Under the pieces are notes generated by a model. The model was given only the letters and a program-made list of their open reading frames with translations. It was not told the origin of the DNA and searched no databases. Source: CAZRXG01 sp964603985 (lineage in GTDB: Bacteria; Chloroflexota; Anaerolineae; Aggregatilineales; UBA3940). From it: a DNA stretch of 20,872 bases. Shown here piece by piece: positions 1-8,080 of the stretch. The stretch spans positions 1 through 20,872 of the forward strand of contig CAZRXG010000058.1 of NCBI GenBank assembly GCA_964603985.1. The letters run 5' to 3'. How positions within the stretch are numbered: position 1 is the first letter of the stretch; the number at the start of each line of letters is the position of its first letter. The position numbers were made by a program, and so were the translations under genes.

Positions 1-1142
1 TAGCGCAGCTTGTTGCCCAGCACGAAGCCGATCAGCCCGGTCAGCGCGATGCCCACCAGCGTCTCGACGGTCGAGAGGTAGCCCACCCACCACCGGTAGG
101 GCTGCAAATAGGCGATGTCGGCGGTCGTCATCGCGGCCAGGCTGAACAGCAGGTTGTCGGCAAAGTTACGCGTGGGCTGGCACACCCCCGCCGGGGGGTT
201 GAGAATCCGAGCCGGGTAGCCGCAGCCGTCGACGTTCGTCACAAGGCCACCGGCCAGGGCCAGGTAGATCAGCGCGAAGGCGAAGATGGTGACCAGCAGG
301 CAGACTATCGGGCGGGTCAGGCTGGACCCGTAGTTGGCGATCTTCTCGGAGAACTCCAGCCGCAGCCACTCGAACAGGCCCGGATCGCAGAACTCGTCGT
401 CCCACCGGTCACGCCAATGCGGGTAGAGCCGACGCAGCGGGCGCGGCGCGCGCATCAGCTTCTCCATCACCTGCTCGCGGACGTAGGCCCAGTTGGCCCC
501 CTCGTAGTCGCCCGCGTCCTCGAAGTAGCCCTTGAGCGTCTTGAACACGTCCTTGGCCTGGCTGAAGTGGCCTTCAGTCTCTTCCCATATCGTCGACTCG
601 CCCGCGCGACCGTCACCCAGGAATTGCTTGTGTCCCAGACTGAGCACGCCCCAGAAGTAGGTCTGGTACAGTTTAACCCCGCGCAGGCTTCTGACGGGCG
701 AGAGGGCGACGCCGCGCAGGTGCGCCAGGCGCAGGTCGGCTCCTTCCAGGTGCGCCTCGTACAACTCGACCCCTTCAAGGCACGCCCAGCGCAGGTCGGC
801 CCCTTTCAGGCGCGCCAAGCGCAGGTCGACCCCTTCCAGGCGTGCCCCGGTCAGGTCGGCCCTTTCAAGATGTGCCCCGGACAGGTTGGCCCCTTCCAGG
901 TGCGCCCCCGTCAGGTTGGCCCCTTCCAGGTGCGCAATAATCAGGTTGACCCCTTCCAGGTGCGCCCCGTACAGGTCGGCCCCTTTCAGATCTACAGGCT
1001 TGAACTGCCCCTTTTCTGTCCACCGCCACTTGTTCCACAGTTCAATCTTGTCCTCGCGGTCGCTCTTCAGGAAGGCGATCAGGCCCTCCTTGTCCAGCCC
1101 GTCGAGGTCTCCCGGTTCCTGCACGTCGTCGACTGATGGCAT
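1..1142 (-). CDS. Pentapeptide-repeat protein with channel-like two-helix C-terminus (copy 1, 3' end at window edge)
   Basis: The reading frame is open from ATG (1142) to base 1. It gives 380 residues, and the last two bases (TA) are probably the start of the stop codon, so the protein is practically complete. A GGGAGGGGAG Shine-Dalgarno lies just upstream. The N-terminal ~55 residues are acidic/helical, with LIAFLKSDREDKIELWN. About 20 pentapeptides of the A(D/N)LxG type follow, as in GANLTGAHLEGANLSGAHLE, and would form a right-handed quadrilateral beta-helix. A linker with YFEDAGDYEGANWAYVREQV leads to two hydrophobic helices separated by FSLAAMTTADIAYLQPY, which sits where an ion channel would carry its pore loop. 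The usual TxGYGD filter is absent. Two cysteines lie in the loop after the first helix. It is paralogous to the next gene on the same strand. The function is unknown; a membrane-anchored beta-helix sensor or degenerate channel is an inference. Confidence 0.9.
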   Translation of the reverse strand, partial: MPSVDDVQEPGDLDGLDKEGLIAFLKSDREDKIELWNKWRWTEKGQFKPVDLKGADLYGAHLEGVNLIIAHLEGANLTGAHLEGANLSGAHLERADLTGARLEGVDLRLARLKGADLRWACLEGVELYEAHLEGADLRLAHLRGVALSPVRSLRGVKLYQTYFWGVLSLGHKQFLGDGRAGESTIWEETEGHFSQAKDVFKTLKGYFEDAGDYEGANWAYVREQVMEKLMRAPRPLRRLYPHWRDRWDDEFCDPGLFEWLRLEFSEKIANYGSSLTRPIVCLLVTIFAFALIYLALAGGLVTNVDGCGYPARILNPPAGVCQPTRNFADNLLFSLAAMTTADIAYLQPYRWWVGYLSTVETLVGIALTGLIGFVLGNKLR

Positions 1143-1183
1143 GGTGTGCTCCCCTCCCGGTGGCATGTGTTCACAGCGCCCGT

Positions 1184-1189
1184 ATTATA
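1184..1189 (-). promoter_or_regulatory. -10 box of pentapeptide gene copy 1
   Basis: The minus strand reads TATAAT inside CCGCTATAATACGGGCG, about 42 bases before the ATG. No good TTGACA is seen 16-18 bases upstream. The same block precedes the second copy of the gene, so promoter and leader were duplicated with it. Confidence 0.6.
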
Positions 1190-1240
1190 GCGGAACATGG
1201 GGGTGGAGGGGCGGTCAGCGGGGCGCGCGCCCGCTCACCA

Positions 1241-2401
1241 CTAGCGTTGTCTGTTACCCAACACATAGCCAATCAACGCTGCCATTGCAATACCGAATAG
1301 TGCCTCTAATGACATCAGCCAGCTCACGTTTGGTTTATACGGCTGCACTGCAACTGTGTCGCTGGTAGTGAGTGCCCCTAAGCTAAACACTAATCCGTCG
1401 ATGAAACTGCGTGTCGGATGGCAACCTTCTTGCCCCGTCCTGGCTAAATCGTTGTAACTACAGTTAGGCATGCTGGTGATCAGTCCCCCGCACACATAGA
1501 TTGCTGCAAAGATCAATACGATCACCGCCAGCCCCAACACAGGCCGCGATAGGCTGAGACCGTAATAAGCGATCTTCTCGGATGACTCCAACCACAGCCA
1601 CTTGAACAGATCTGGTTCACAGAAATCATCATCCCACCTGCCCCGCCAGCGTGGGTAGAGTGGCCAACGCAGCGGGTGCGGGGTGCGCATCAGCTTCTCC
1701 ATCACCCGCTCGCGGACGTAGGCCCAGTTAGCACCCTCGTTGTCGCCCGCGTCCTCGAAGTAACGCCTAAGCACACTGAACACGTCCTTCGCTTCGCTGA
1801 AGTGGCCTTCAGTCTCCTCCCATATCGTCGACTCGCCTGCGCGACCGTTGCCCAGAAACTGCACGTGGCGCAGACTGAGCACCCCCCAGAAGTAGGTCTG
1901 GTACAGTTTGACCCCGCGCAGGCTCTCAACGGGCGAGAGGTCGACGCCGCGCAGGTGCGCCCGGTGCAGGTTGGCGTCGTCCAGGCGCGCCTCGCGCAGG
2001 TTGGCCCCATCCAGGTGCGCCCGGTGCAGGTTGGCGTCGTCCAGGCGCGCCTCGCGCAGGTTGGCCCCTTCCAGGCGTGCCCCGCGCAGGTCGGCCCCGC
2101 CCAGGCGCGCCCGGCGCAGGCGGGCCTCTTCCAGGTGCGCCTCGTACAGGTTGGCCCTTTCCAGGCACGCCCTCTCCAGGTCGGCCCTTTCCAGGTACGC
2201 CCAGCGTAGGTTGGCCCCTTTCAGGTGCGCCTCGGTCAGGTCGGCCTCTTTCAGATCCACGGGCCGCTGGTCGTTCGCCCGCCGCCACGCGTTCCACAAC
2301 TCAATCTTGTCCTCGCGGTCGCTCTTCAGGAAGGCGATCAGATCCTCCTTGGGCAGCCCGCCGAGGTCTCCCGCCTCCTGCACGTCGTCAACTGATGGCA
2401 T
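1241..2401 (-). CDS. Pentapeptide-repeat protein with channel-like two-helix C-terminus (copy 2)
   Basis: This complete paralogue has 386 residues and starts with MPSVDDVQEAGDLGG. Its ATG follows the same GGGAGGGGAG ribosome-binding site as copy 1. Residues ~50-170 are pentapeptides such as EADLTEAHLKGANLRWAYLE. A linker with the YFEDAGDNEGANWAYVRERV motif follows, then hydrophobic helix 1 (GLAVIVLIFAAIYVCGGLI), a loop with two Cys, a pore-like segment FSLGALTTSDTVAVQPY, and hydrophobic helix 2 ending in VLGNRQR. The pore segment aligns in position with TTxGYGD of two-helix potassium channels (Ion_trans_2) but has lost the glycines. The 3' third (about 1241-1640) is much less GC-rich than the same region of copy 1, which suggests a different history for the membrane part. 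The gene lies 98 bases upstream of copy 1 and is divergent from glnA. Function is unknown. Confidence 0.92.
   Translation of the reverse strand: MPSVDDVQEAGDLGGLPKEDLIAFLKSDREDKIELWNAWRRANDQRPVDLKEADLTEAHLKGANLRWAYLERADLERACLERANLYEAHLEEARLRRARLGGADLRGARLEGANLREARLDDANLHRAHLDGANLREARLDDANLHRAHLRGVDLSPVESLRGVKLYQTYFWGVLSLRHVQFLGNGRAGESTIWEETEGHFSEAKDVFSVLRRYFEDAGDNEGANWAYVRERVMEKLMRTPHPLRWPLYPRWRGRWDDDFCEPDLFKWLWLESSEKIAYYGLSLSRPVLGLAVIVLIFAAIYVCGGLITSMPNCSYNDLARTGQEGCHPTRSFIDGLVFSLGALTTSDTVAVQPYKPNVSWLMSLEALFGIAMAALIGYVLGNRQR
1953..2068. repeat. 60-bp in-frame tandem duplication within the pentapeptide array
   Basis: Bases 1953-2008 and 2013-2068 are identical with a 60-bp period. They encode the same four pentapeptides twice (RLDDANLHRAHL and neighbours). 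Perfect DNA identity indicates a recent slippage or recombination event. Confidence 0.9.
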
Positions 2402-2441
2402 GGTGTGCTCCCCTCCCGGTGTGTGCGTTCACAGCGCCCGT

Positions 2442-2447
2442 ATTATA
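2442..2447 (-). promoter_or_regulatory. -10 box of pentapeptide gene copy 2
   Basis: The minus strand reads TATAAT within the block CGCTATAATACGGGCGCTG, which is also found upstream of copy 1. The distance to the ATG at 2401 is about 40 bases. Confidence 0.6.
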
Positions 2448-2542
2448 GCGGAACATGGGGGACGGCGGGGCATACAATCGGCGCAATCGGCGTAATCGGC
2501 GGACTGAATCCGACCCCTACGCCGGGCCCGCGCCACACCGGG

Positions 2543-2570
2543 TTGACAGATCCCCGGATGCTGGTAGACT
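2543..2570 (+). promoter_or_regulatory. Candidate sigma-70 promoter of glnA
   Basis: A perfect TTGACA (2543-2548) is followed after 16 bases by TAGACT (2565-2570), 4 of 6 to consensus. The start codon lies about 56 bases downstream. A short direct repeat GCGACTGTAAA (from about 2590) sits in the leader. Confidence 0.5.
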
Positions 2571-2626
2571 CCCGCCAATATTATCCACGCGACTGTAAAG
2601 CGACTGTAAAAAGGGGGGCAGCAGCC

Positions 2627-3958
2627 ATGCACGACATCGTCAAAAAGGCACAGGAGGACGGCGTTCACTTCATCTCGTTGCAGTTCACCGACATCATGGG
2701 CACCATCAAGAGCGTGACCATTCCCGTCGGGCAACTGGAGGACGCGTTGGAGCGCGGCGTGTGGTTCGACGGATCGAGCATTCAGGGCTTCGCGCGCATC
2801 CAGGAGAGTGACATGTTCCTGATGCCCGACCCGGACACCTACTGCGTGCTGCCCTGGACATCGGAGGAGCGGCGGCGGGCGCGCCTGATCTGCGACATCA
2901 AGCGCCCCGACGGCCAGCCTTTCGAGGGCGACCCGCGTGCCGCGCTGCGGCGGGCCATCGCTCACGCCGAGTCGCTGGGCTATGCCTTCCACTGCGGCCC
3001 GGAGCTGGAGTTCTTCCTGTTCAAGAAGACCAACGACGGCCCGCTGGCACCCGTCCCGCACGACGTGGGCGGTTACTTCGACTTCTCGCCCAAGGATGAA
3101 GCGCAGTCCATCCGCACCGACATCGTGCTGGCCATGGAGCGCATGGGCATGACGGTCGAGGCCAGCCACCACGAGGTCGCCATCGGCCAGCACGAGATCG
3201 ACTTCCAGTACGCCGACGCGCTGGCGGCTGCCGACAATGCCACGACCGTCAAGTACACCGTCAAGGCCATCGCTGCCAGCTACGGCATCTACGCCACCTT
3301 CATGCCCAAGCCGATCTTCGGCATAAACGGGTCGGGGATGCACACTCACCAGAGCCTGACCGACGTTAAGAGCGGCAAGAACGTCTTTTTCGACGCCGAC
3401 GACCCCTACCGGCTCTCGAAGGCGGCCTACGGCTTCATCGCCGGGCAGCTTGAACACGCGCGCGCGTTGGCGGGCGTCGTCGCGCCGACGGTCAACAGTT
3501 ACAAGCGGTTGACGCCCGGCTACGAAGCGCCGGTGTACATCTGCTGGGCGCAGATCAACCGCTCGGCGCTGATCCGCATCCCGCGCTACTCGCCCGGCCA
3601 CGAAGAGGGCGCGCGCGTCGAGCTGCGCTGCCCCGACCCAAGCTGCAATCCCTACCTGGCCTTCGCGGCCATGCTGCGCGCCGGGCTGGACGGCATCGAG
3701 CGCGGCGTCGTCGCGCCGGAGCCGGTCAACGAGGACGTGTACCTTTTCTCCCACCAGGAGCTGGAGGAGCGCGCCATCGACACGCTGCCCGGCACGCTCG
3801 ATGAGGCGCTCGACGTGCTGGAGGCTGACGACGTGCTGCACGACGCGCTGGGCGAGCACATCATCGACTCGTACCTGCGGGCCAGACGCGCCGAGTGGGA
3901 GGAGTACCGCATCCAGGTTTCGCAGTGGGAGCTGGATCGCTACCTGGAGACGTTGTAG
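2627..3958 (+). CDS. glnA: Glutamine synthetase, type I (GSI-alpha)
   Basis: The enzyme joins ammonia to glutamate with ATP to make glutamine, the entry point for nitrogen in the cytoplasm. The protein has 443 residues, the usual GSI-alpha length. The ATG at 2627 follows AAGGGGGG and starts the typical N-terminus MHDIVKKAQEDGVHFI; in-frame sequence further upstream is not GS-like. The N-terminal beta-grasp includes FTDIMGTIKS. FDGSSIQGF is at 47-55. The ATP/metal region KPIFGINGSGMHTHQSL is at about 228-244, with GPELEFFLF and EASHHEVAIGQHEIDF before it. The late RVELRCPDPSCNPYLA matches the substrate-binding region. The adenylylation-site motif NLYDLP of GSI-beta is not seen; NEDVYLFS stands there. 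Control by feedback and a repressor, not by adenylylation, is therefore inferred. No glnB, glnR or amt lies nearby. Confidence 0.98.
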   Translation: MHDIVKKAQEDGVHFISLQFTDIMGTIKSVTIPVGQLEDALERGVWFDGSSIQGFARIQESDMFLMPDPDTYCVLPWTSEERRRARLICDIKRPDGQPFEGDPRAALRRAIAHAESLGYAFHCGPELEFFLFKKTNDGPLAPVPHDVGGYFDFSPKDEAQSIRTDIVLAMERMGMTVEASHHEVAIGQHEIDFQYADALAAADNATTVKYTVKAIAASYGIYATFMPKPIFGINGSGMHTHQSLTDVKSGKNVFFDADDPYRLSKAAYGFIAGQLEHARALAGVVAPTVNSYKRLTPGYEAPVYICWAQINRSALIRIPRYSPGHEEGARVELRCPDPSCNPYLAFAAMLRAGLDGIERGVVAPEPVNEDVYLFSHQELEERAIDTLPGTLDEALDVLEADDVLHDALGEHIIDSYLRARRAEWEEYRIQVSQWELDRYLETL

Positions 3959-3987
3959 GAAGGCCTGAAAAACAACGAACACCAACG

Positions 3988-4018
3988 CGGGGCGGTGTGG
4001 GGTTGCATCGCCCCGTTT
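3988..4018 (+). terminator. Weak hairpin terminator after glnA
   Basis: CGGGGCG (3988-3994) pairs with CGCCCCG (4009-4015) across a 14-base loop and is followed by only three T. It lies 30 bases after the glnA stop. The position is right, but the short T run makes the call weak. Confidence 0.4.
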
Positions 4019-4052
4019 GCGACCCACGAAGGTTAGAATAACGCTTTTCAGT

Positions 4053-4082
4053 TTGACAGACCGCAACCCTGGATATTACACT
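4053..4082 (+). promoter_or_regulatory. Candidate promoter of the beta-helix/metzincin lipoprotein
   Basis: TTGACA (4053-4058) is followed after 18 bases by TACACT (4077-4082). The layout is like the glnA promoter (TTGACAGA start, TAGACT -10). The start codon is 70 bases downstream with GAGGAGG as ribosome-binding site. Confidence 0.45.
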
Positions 4083-4151
4083 AGCTCCACAATCCGGTTG
4101 TGAACACCAACACGACCCTTATTCTCCTACAACTCGCCGAGGAGGTGCGCT

Positions 4152-7100
4152 ATGCTGTCACCTGGCCCCCGGTTCCGCCCCGGAAAGCTGCTTCCCCTGC
4201 TGGTTTTGTACATTCTGGTTCTGCTGCTGATCGCCGGCTGTGTGGACGAAAGCCCGGCGCAGGTATCGGTAAGCGTCCGCCCCTCGCCGACGCCGATCCC
4301 CGCCCCGGCCCAGGTTGGCGACGGCGGCCCGCTGCCTGTCGAGCCTGCCGCACCGCCGGACGCGGCGGCCCCGGCTCTGGGGGAGGGGCCCGCGCCGCCT
4401 GAGGCAGAGGCGGAGCTGGGCGACGCGCCGCTGCCCGCACCACCGGCGTCGGAGGAACCGTCTCCAGACGAGCCGCCGCCACCCACCGACGAGCCGACGC
4501 CGCTCCCACCCGGAGAGCAGGCGGCCCAGGCGGCCGGTGACCAGCCGCCCGTCGCGGCTGAGGATGTGCCGGTCGCGTCGCCGGACGGCGTCACGTGGTA
4601 CGTGTCCGAATCGGGCGACGACGGTTACGATTGCCTGGATCCCTTGACCGCCTGCGCGTCCCTTGAGGGGGCGCTCGGCAAGGCCAGCAACGGCGACACG
4701 ATCATCATCGAGGCGGGGTTCTACATAACGTGGGCCTACATTGACATCAACGTGTCGATCCAGGGCGAGGGCGCGGATGTGGTCACGCTGGACGGGGGCG
4801 ACTCTGAGACCGTGATCTACATCGAGCCCGACAAGACGGTCGATATCTCGGGCGTCACCATCCAGAATGGGGAAGGTACCGGCGAGGGCTTCAACTACCC
4901 GCTTCACGGCGGCGGGATCTTCGTCGACCAGGACGCAACGCTGACGCTGACCGACAGCACGGTCAAGGACAACCACGCCGATATGGAGGGCGGCGGCCTC
5001 TACAGCCTGGGCACGACGGCCATCGAGCGCTGCACGTTCTCCGGCAACCAGGCCGAGATGATGGGGGGTGCTCTCCTCAACGCCGGTGGCGTGATGACGA
5101 TCGTTAACAGCACCATCAGCGGGAACAGCGCCGGGATGGCCGGAGGGGGTATCACCAATTGGGGCACGGGCATGTCCGTCACCAACTCGACCATCGTTTA
5201 CAACAGCGGCTCTTATGATAACGGGGGCGGCATTGATGGGGGGAGCGAAGTGCTCCTGACCAACACTATTCTTGCGGACAACGCCAACGGCAACTGCAAC
5301 CACGTCAGCAGCACGACCAACTTCCCCACGTCCCAGGGCGGCAACCTGGAGGACGCCGATCACTGCCAGTTGGACCAGCCGAGCGACCAGACGAACACCA
5401 ATCCTCTGCTCGGGTCGCTGCAGGATAACGGCGGGACGACGCTCACCCATCTCCCCCAGAGCGGCAGCCCGGCCATCGATGCGGGGCTGAACGGGTACTG
5501 CCCGGCCACCGACCAACGTGGTGCGTGGCGTCCGATGGACGGGGACGACAACGGGAGCATCGACTGCGATGTCGGGGCGTACGAGGTGGATGGGCCAGGC
5601 GGCGGGCCGCCGGAACTCGAAGTGGTGCACATCGAGGTGAACCAGGTCACGCAGGATGAAACCAACAGTGTGATCCTCATCAGCGAAAAACCGGCACTGG
5701 TGCGGGTGTACGTTGATTGCACAAATTGTCCCAGCGGTGTACCCGACGTGACCGGCACGCTGGAACTGTCCACAAAGCCCGACCCGCTACAGCCGACTCA
5801 GCAGTACAGCACCATAAAAGTGGAAGCGGGGAGTTGGGAAGACGACAGGAGCAGCCTGACCAAAACTTTGAACTTCCTTGTTGCAGGTGACTGGCTGTAT
5901 GGCAGTGTAACCATGACGGCGACAATCAGCGCCCCCGGTGTGGACGATGCCTCGCTAACGCCCGACCCCTTCACTTTCGTGGATGCCAAGCCACTGGATG
6001 TCGTGATCGTTCCCATCGTGTATAAAGGAAACGCGCCATCTGGCAGGGAGATAGAGAGAGCCATCCTGTGGGCGCAGATGATCTATCCAACGAATGAGAT
6101 CAACATCACCCGCTACTGGACACCACTTGAGTGGGAAAACTGCCTGGAAAATGGGTCGTTTATCTGCTGGCTCAACCAAAAGCGACTGTTCGCCGTGATG
6201 CGTCGCATGACTTCCAACAATGACGATGGCGACAAGTTCGTCTACGCGTTCCTACCCACAGTGAGAGAGGGCACTACCATCAGGAACTATGGCAAAGCAG
6301 AAGGGATTGGTTCCGGCAGGGCAGCACTCGGCACCGAAGGACCAGCCGGTAGAGGCGCAGGGAATTTTATTCACGAGCTTGGCCACTTATTGGGAAGACA
6401 CCATACAAATACGGTCGATAACCTGAACCACAGTGGCAGCAGCAAATGCTACGTCAAGAGCAACACAAAACTGTCGCCTGAGGAACGTGCCTCCGTCGAC
6501 CCGGACAGCGACTGGCTTAACGAAACCGACCCGCCCAATCCTTCGGAACCACCACCATTCACCACTGCGTACATCCAGGACTACGGCTTCAGGCTAGACA
6601 TATACCCGAATTCATCGAGCGCGCTACAAAGCCCAAGCAAGTCCTTTGACTTCATGTCCTACTGCGGTGTCCCGATGTACGGTACCCTGTGGACCTCCCC
6701 CTGGACGTACACCCGACTGTACGAGGAATACTTTAACACCGCCCTGCCGGATATGGCAGCAGACGTGATACCAGGCCCGGCCATCTTTGTGAGCGGATTG
6801 ATCAACAAAGACGACACAGCCACGCTTGATCCGGTATGGGTGCTTGATGGGGGGAACACCGCCGGGAATCCACCGTCCGGGACAACCTACTGCATTGAAG
6901 CTCAGGATGGTACGACGCCATTAGCCAGTTACTGCTTTGACCTGGAGTTCTACGACTACGCAACATCGGAAGACATGGACGCGGATGGGTTCAGCGTCGT
7001 GATGGCCTATCCTGCGGGTGTGACGCGCATTGTGCTGAAAAAGGGAACGGCAGAGTTAGCCGTCCAGACGGTCAGCGCGAATGCGCCCACCGTTACCCTG

Positions 7101-7967
7101 GACTCGCCCAACGGCGGAGAGAATTGGGCGGCAGACAGCCCCTATACTGTCACGTGGACAGGGAACGATCTCGACGGTGATACGATCACCTATACGCTGG
7201 AATACAGCGGAGACGGTGGTTCTACGTGGGAACCTGTCGGTCTGCCGACGACCGACACGCTTGCAACCGTCACCGCTTCAACCCTCAGGGGCAGCAGCAA
7301 CGCGCTGATGCGCGTTATGGCGACCGATGGCGTAAACACCACCAGTGACGAGTCCGATGCACCTTTCACGGTCGAGCGTAAGCCGCCGCAAGCTTTCATT
7401 CTGCTGGCGGAAAGGCAACTGACGATCACCCCCGGCGACTCGCTTATCCTGCAAGGCTCGGCCTACGACCTGGAGGACGGCGTCATCGACGGCGCGTCGA
7501 TGGACTGGGCGTCGGACATCGAGGGCGGCCTGGGGACGGGCGAGATGATCCTCAGCGCGCTCACCACGCCGGGGATGCACTTCATCACACTCGACGCGAC
7601 CGACAGCGACGCCAACACCTCGACCGACGTGCTGCCGGTGCTGGTGCAGGAGGTCTCGGCGAACGGGACGGCTGAATCCTTCATGCCGGTGGAGAGCTTC
7701 TCGGTCGACACGAGCGGCCCGTCGCCGCAGGTGACGATCAAGGGCTATCTGCCCAACATCTGCTCGCACTTCTCACGCGTGGTGCAGTTCCGCCTGTCGG
7801 GCGATAACCGCGTCTGGGTTCAGGCGCTCGTCTACCGGCGTGTGAAGGGGGCCTGTGCCGCGTCGGCCAAGCCGTACAGCACCGCTGTGGCCCTCGACGG
7901 GGCGTTCCCGTCGGGAGACTACACGCTGTACGTCAACGGCGCTGAGAAGACGTTCAGCGTGCCGTAG
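4152..7967 (+). CDS. Large lipoprotein: choice-of-anchor-Q beta-helix fused to a metzincin-type metalloprotease module
   Basis: The protein has 1271 residues. The N-terminus is a lipoprotein signal (LLPLLVLYILVLLLIAGC, lipobox cysteine near residue 28), followed by a Pro/Ala/Glu-rich linker to ~145. Residues ~150-450 form a right-handed beta-helix with NSTISGNSAGMAGGGI-type turns. It closes with the choice-of-anchor-Q ending (SPAIDAGLNGYC, DQRGAW, DCDVGAYE). After a beta-rich segment, HELGHLLGRHH at 741-751 is an exact HExxHxxGxxH zinc site. FDFMSYCG follows, with Met835 as a possible Met-turn. The last ~300 residues carry two Ig/PKD-like domains (DSPNGGENW start) and a short beta domain. The zinc motif and Met-turn together support an active extracellular metzincin; the exact family (M11- or pappalysin-like) is not decided. 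GC falls in the protease part. The gene is monocistronic, with promoter and terminator. Confidence 0.9.
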   Translation: MLSPGPRFRPGKLLPLLVLYILVLLLIAGCVDESPAQVSVSVRPSPTPIPAPAQVGDGGPLPVEPAAPPDAAAPALGEGPAPPEAEAELGDAPLPAPPASEEPSPDEPPPPTDEPTPLPPGEQAAQAAGDQPPVAAEDVPVASPDGVTWYVSESGDDGYDCLDPLTACASLEGALGKASNGDTIIIEAGFYITWAYIDINVSIQGEGADVVTLDGGDSETVIYIEPDKTVDISGVTIQNGEGTGEGFNYPLHGGGIFVDQDATLTLTDSTVKDNHADMEGGGLYSLGTTAIERCTFSGNQAEMMGGALLNAGGVMTIVNSTISGNSAGMAGGGITNWGTGMSVTNSTIVYNSGSYDNGGGIDGGSEVLLTNTILADNANGNCNHVSSTTNFPTSQGGNLEDADHCQLDQPSDQTNTNPLLGSLQDNGGTTLTHLPQSGSPAIDAGLNGYCPATDQRGAWRPMDGDDNGSIDCDVGAYEVDGPGGGPPELEVVHIEVNQVTQDETNSVILISEKPALVRVYVDCTNCPSGVPDVTGTLELSTKPDPLQPTQQYSTIKVEAGSWEDDRSSLTKTLNFLVAGDWLYGSVTMTATISAPGVDDASLTPDPFTFVDAKPLDVVIVPIVYKGNAPSGREIERAILWAQMIYPTNEINITRYWTPLEWENCLENGSFICWLNQKRLFAVMRRMTSNNDDGDKFVYAFLPTVREGTTIRNYGKAEGIGSGRAALGTEGPAGRGAGNFIHELGHLLGRHHTNTVDNLNHSGSSKCYVKSNTKLSPEERASVDPDSDWLNETDPPNPSEPPPFTTAYIQDYGFRLDIYPNSSSALQSPSKSFDFMSYCGVPMYGTLWTSPWTYTRLYEEYFNTALPDMAADVIPGPAIFVSGLINKDDTATLDPVWVLDGGNTAGNPPSGTTYCIEAQDGTTPLASYCFDLEFYDYATSEDMDADGFSVVMAYPAGVTRIVLKKGTAELAVQTVSANAPTVTLDSPNGGENWAADSPYTVTWTGNDLDGDTITYTLEYSGDGGSTWEPVGLPTTDTLATVTASTLRGSSNALMRVMATDGVNTTSDESDAPFTVERKPPQAFILLAERQLTITPGDSLILQGSAYDLEDGVIDGASMDWASDIEGGLGTGEMILSALTTPGMHFITLDATDSDANTSTDVLPVLVQEVSANGTAESFMPVESFSVDTSGPSPQVTIKGYLPNICSHFSRVVQFRLSGDNRVWVQALVYRRVKGACAASAKPYSTAVALDGAFPSGDYTLYVNGAEKTFSVP

Positions 7968-7990
7968 CACCCGCCACACCCGCCCAACAT

Positions 7991-8017
7991 AAGCCCCGCC
8001 GCGTGCGGGGCTTTTTC
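7991..8017 (+). terminator. Strong rho-independent terminator
   Basis: AGCCCCGC (7992-7999) and GCGGGGCT (8005-8012) form a perfect GC-rich stem with a five-base loop and a T5 tail. It ends the metzincin lipoprotein transcript 24 bases after the stop. Confidence 0.92.
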
Positions 8018-8034
8018 TATCGGCCCAGATCGGC

Positions 8035-8040
8035 TATAGT
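8035..8040 (+). promoter_or_regulatory. -10 box for the 8081-10888 gene group
   Basis: TATAGT in the context CGGCTATAGTAGGG resembles the GCTATAATxCGG -10 regions found elsewhere in the window. It lies just after the terminator and 40 bases before the first start codon. No clear -35 box is seen. Confidence 0.45.
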
Positions 8041-8080
8041 AGGGCGCTGTGGATGACATTTGACCAGATCGAGGTAGAGA

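Noticed and set aside
417..1136. Plus-strand open frame with QVGPFQxR repeats
   Set aside because: It is the reverse reading of the 15-bp pentapeptide DNA repeats; the minus-strand gene has the promoter, start site and conserved domains.
2429..4066. Long minus-strand open frame opposite glnA (545 codons)
   Set aside because: It is antisense to a well-conserved glutamine synthetase, has no family likeness and arises from GC-rich codon structure.
4158..5630. 490-codon minus-strand open frame opposite the beta-helix lipoprotein
   Set aside because: Val/Arg/Gly-rich shadow translation without a ribosome-binding site or motif.
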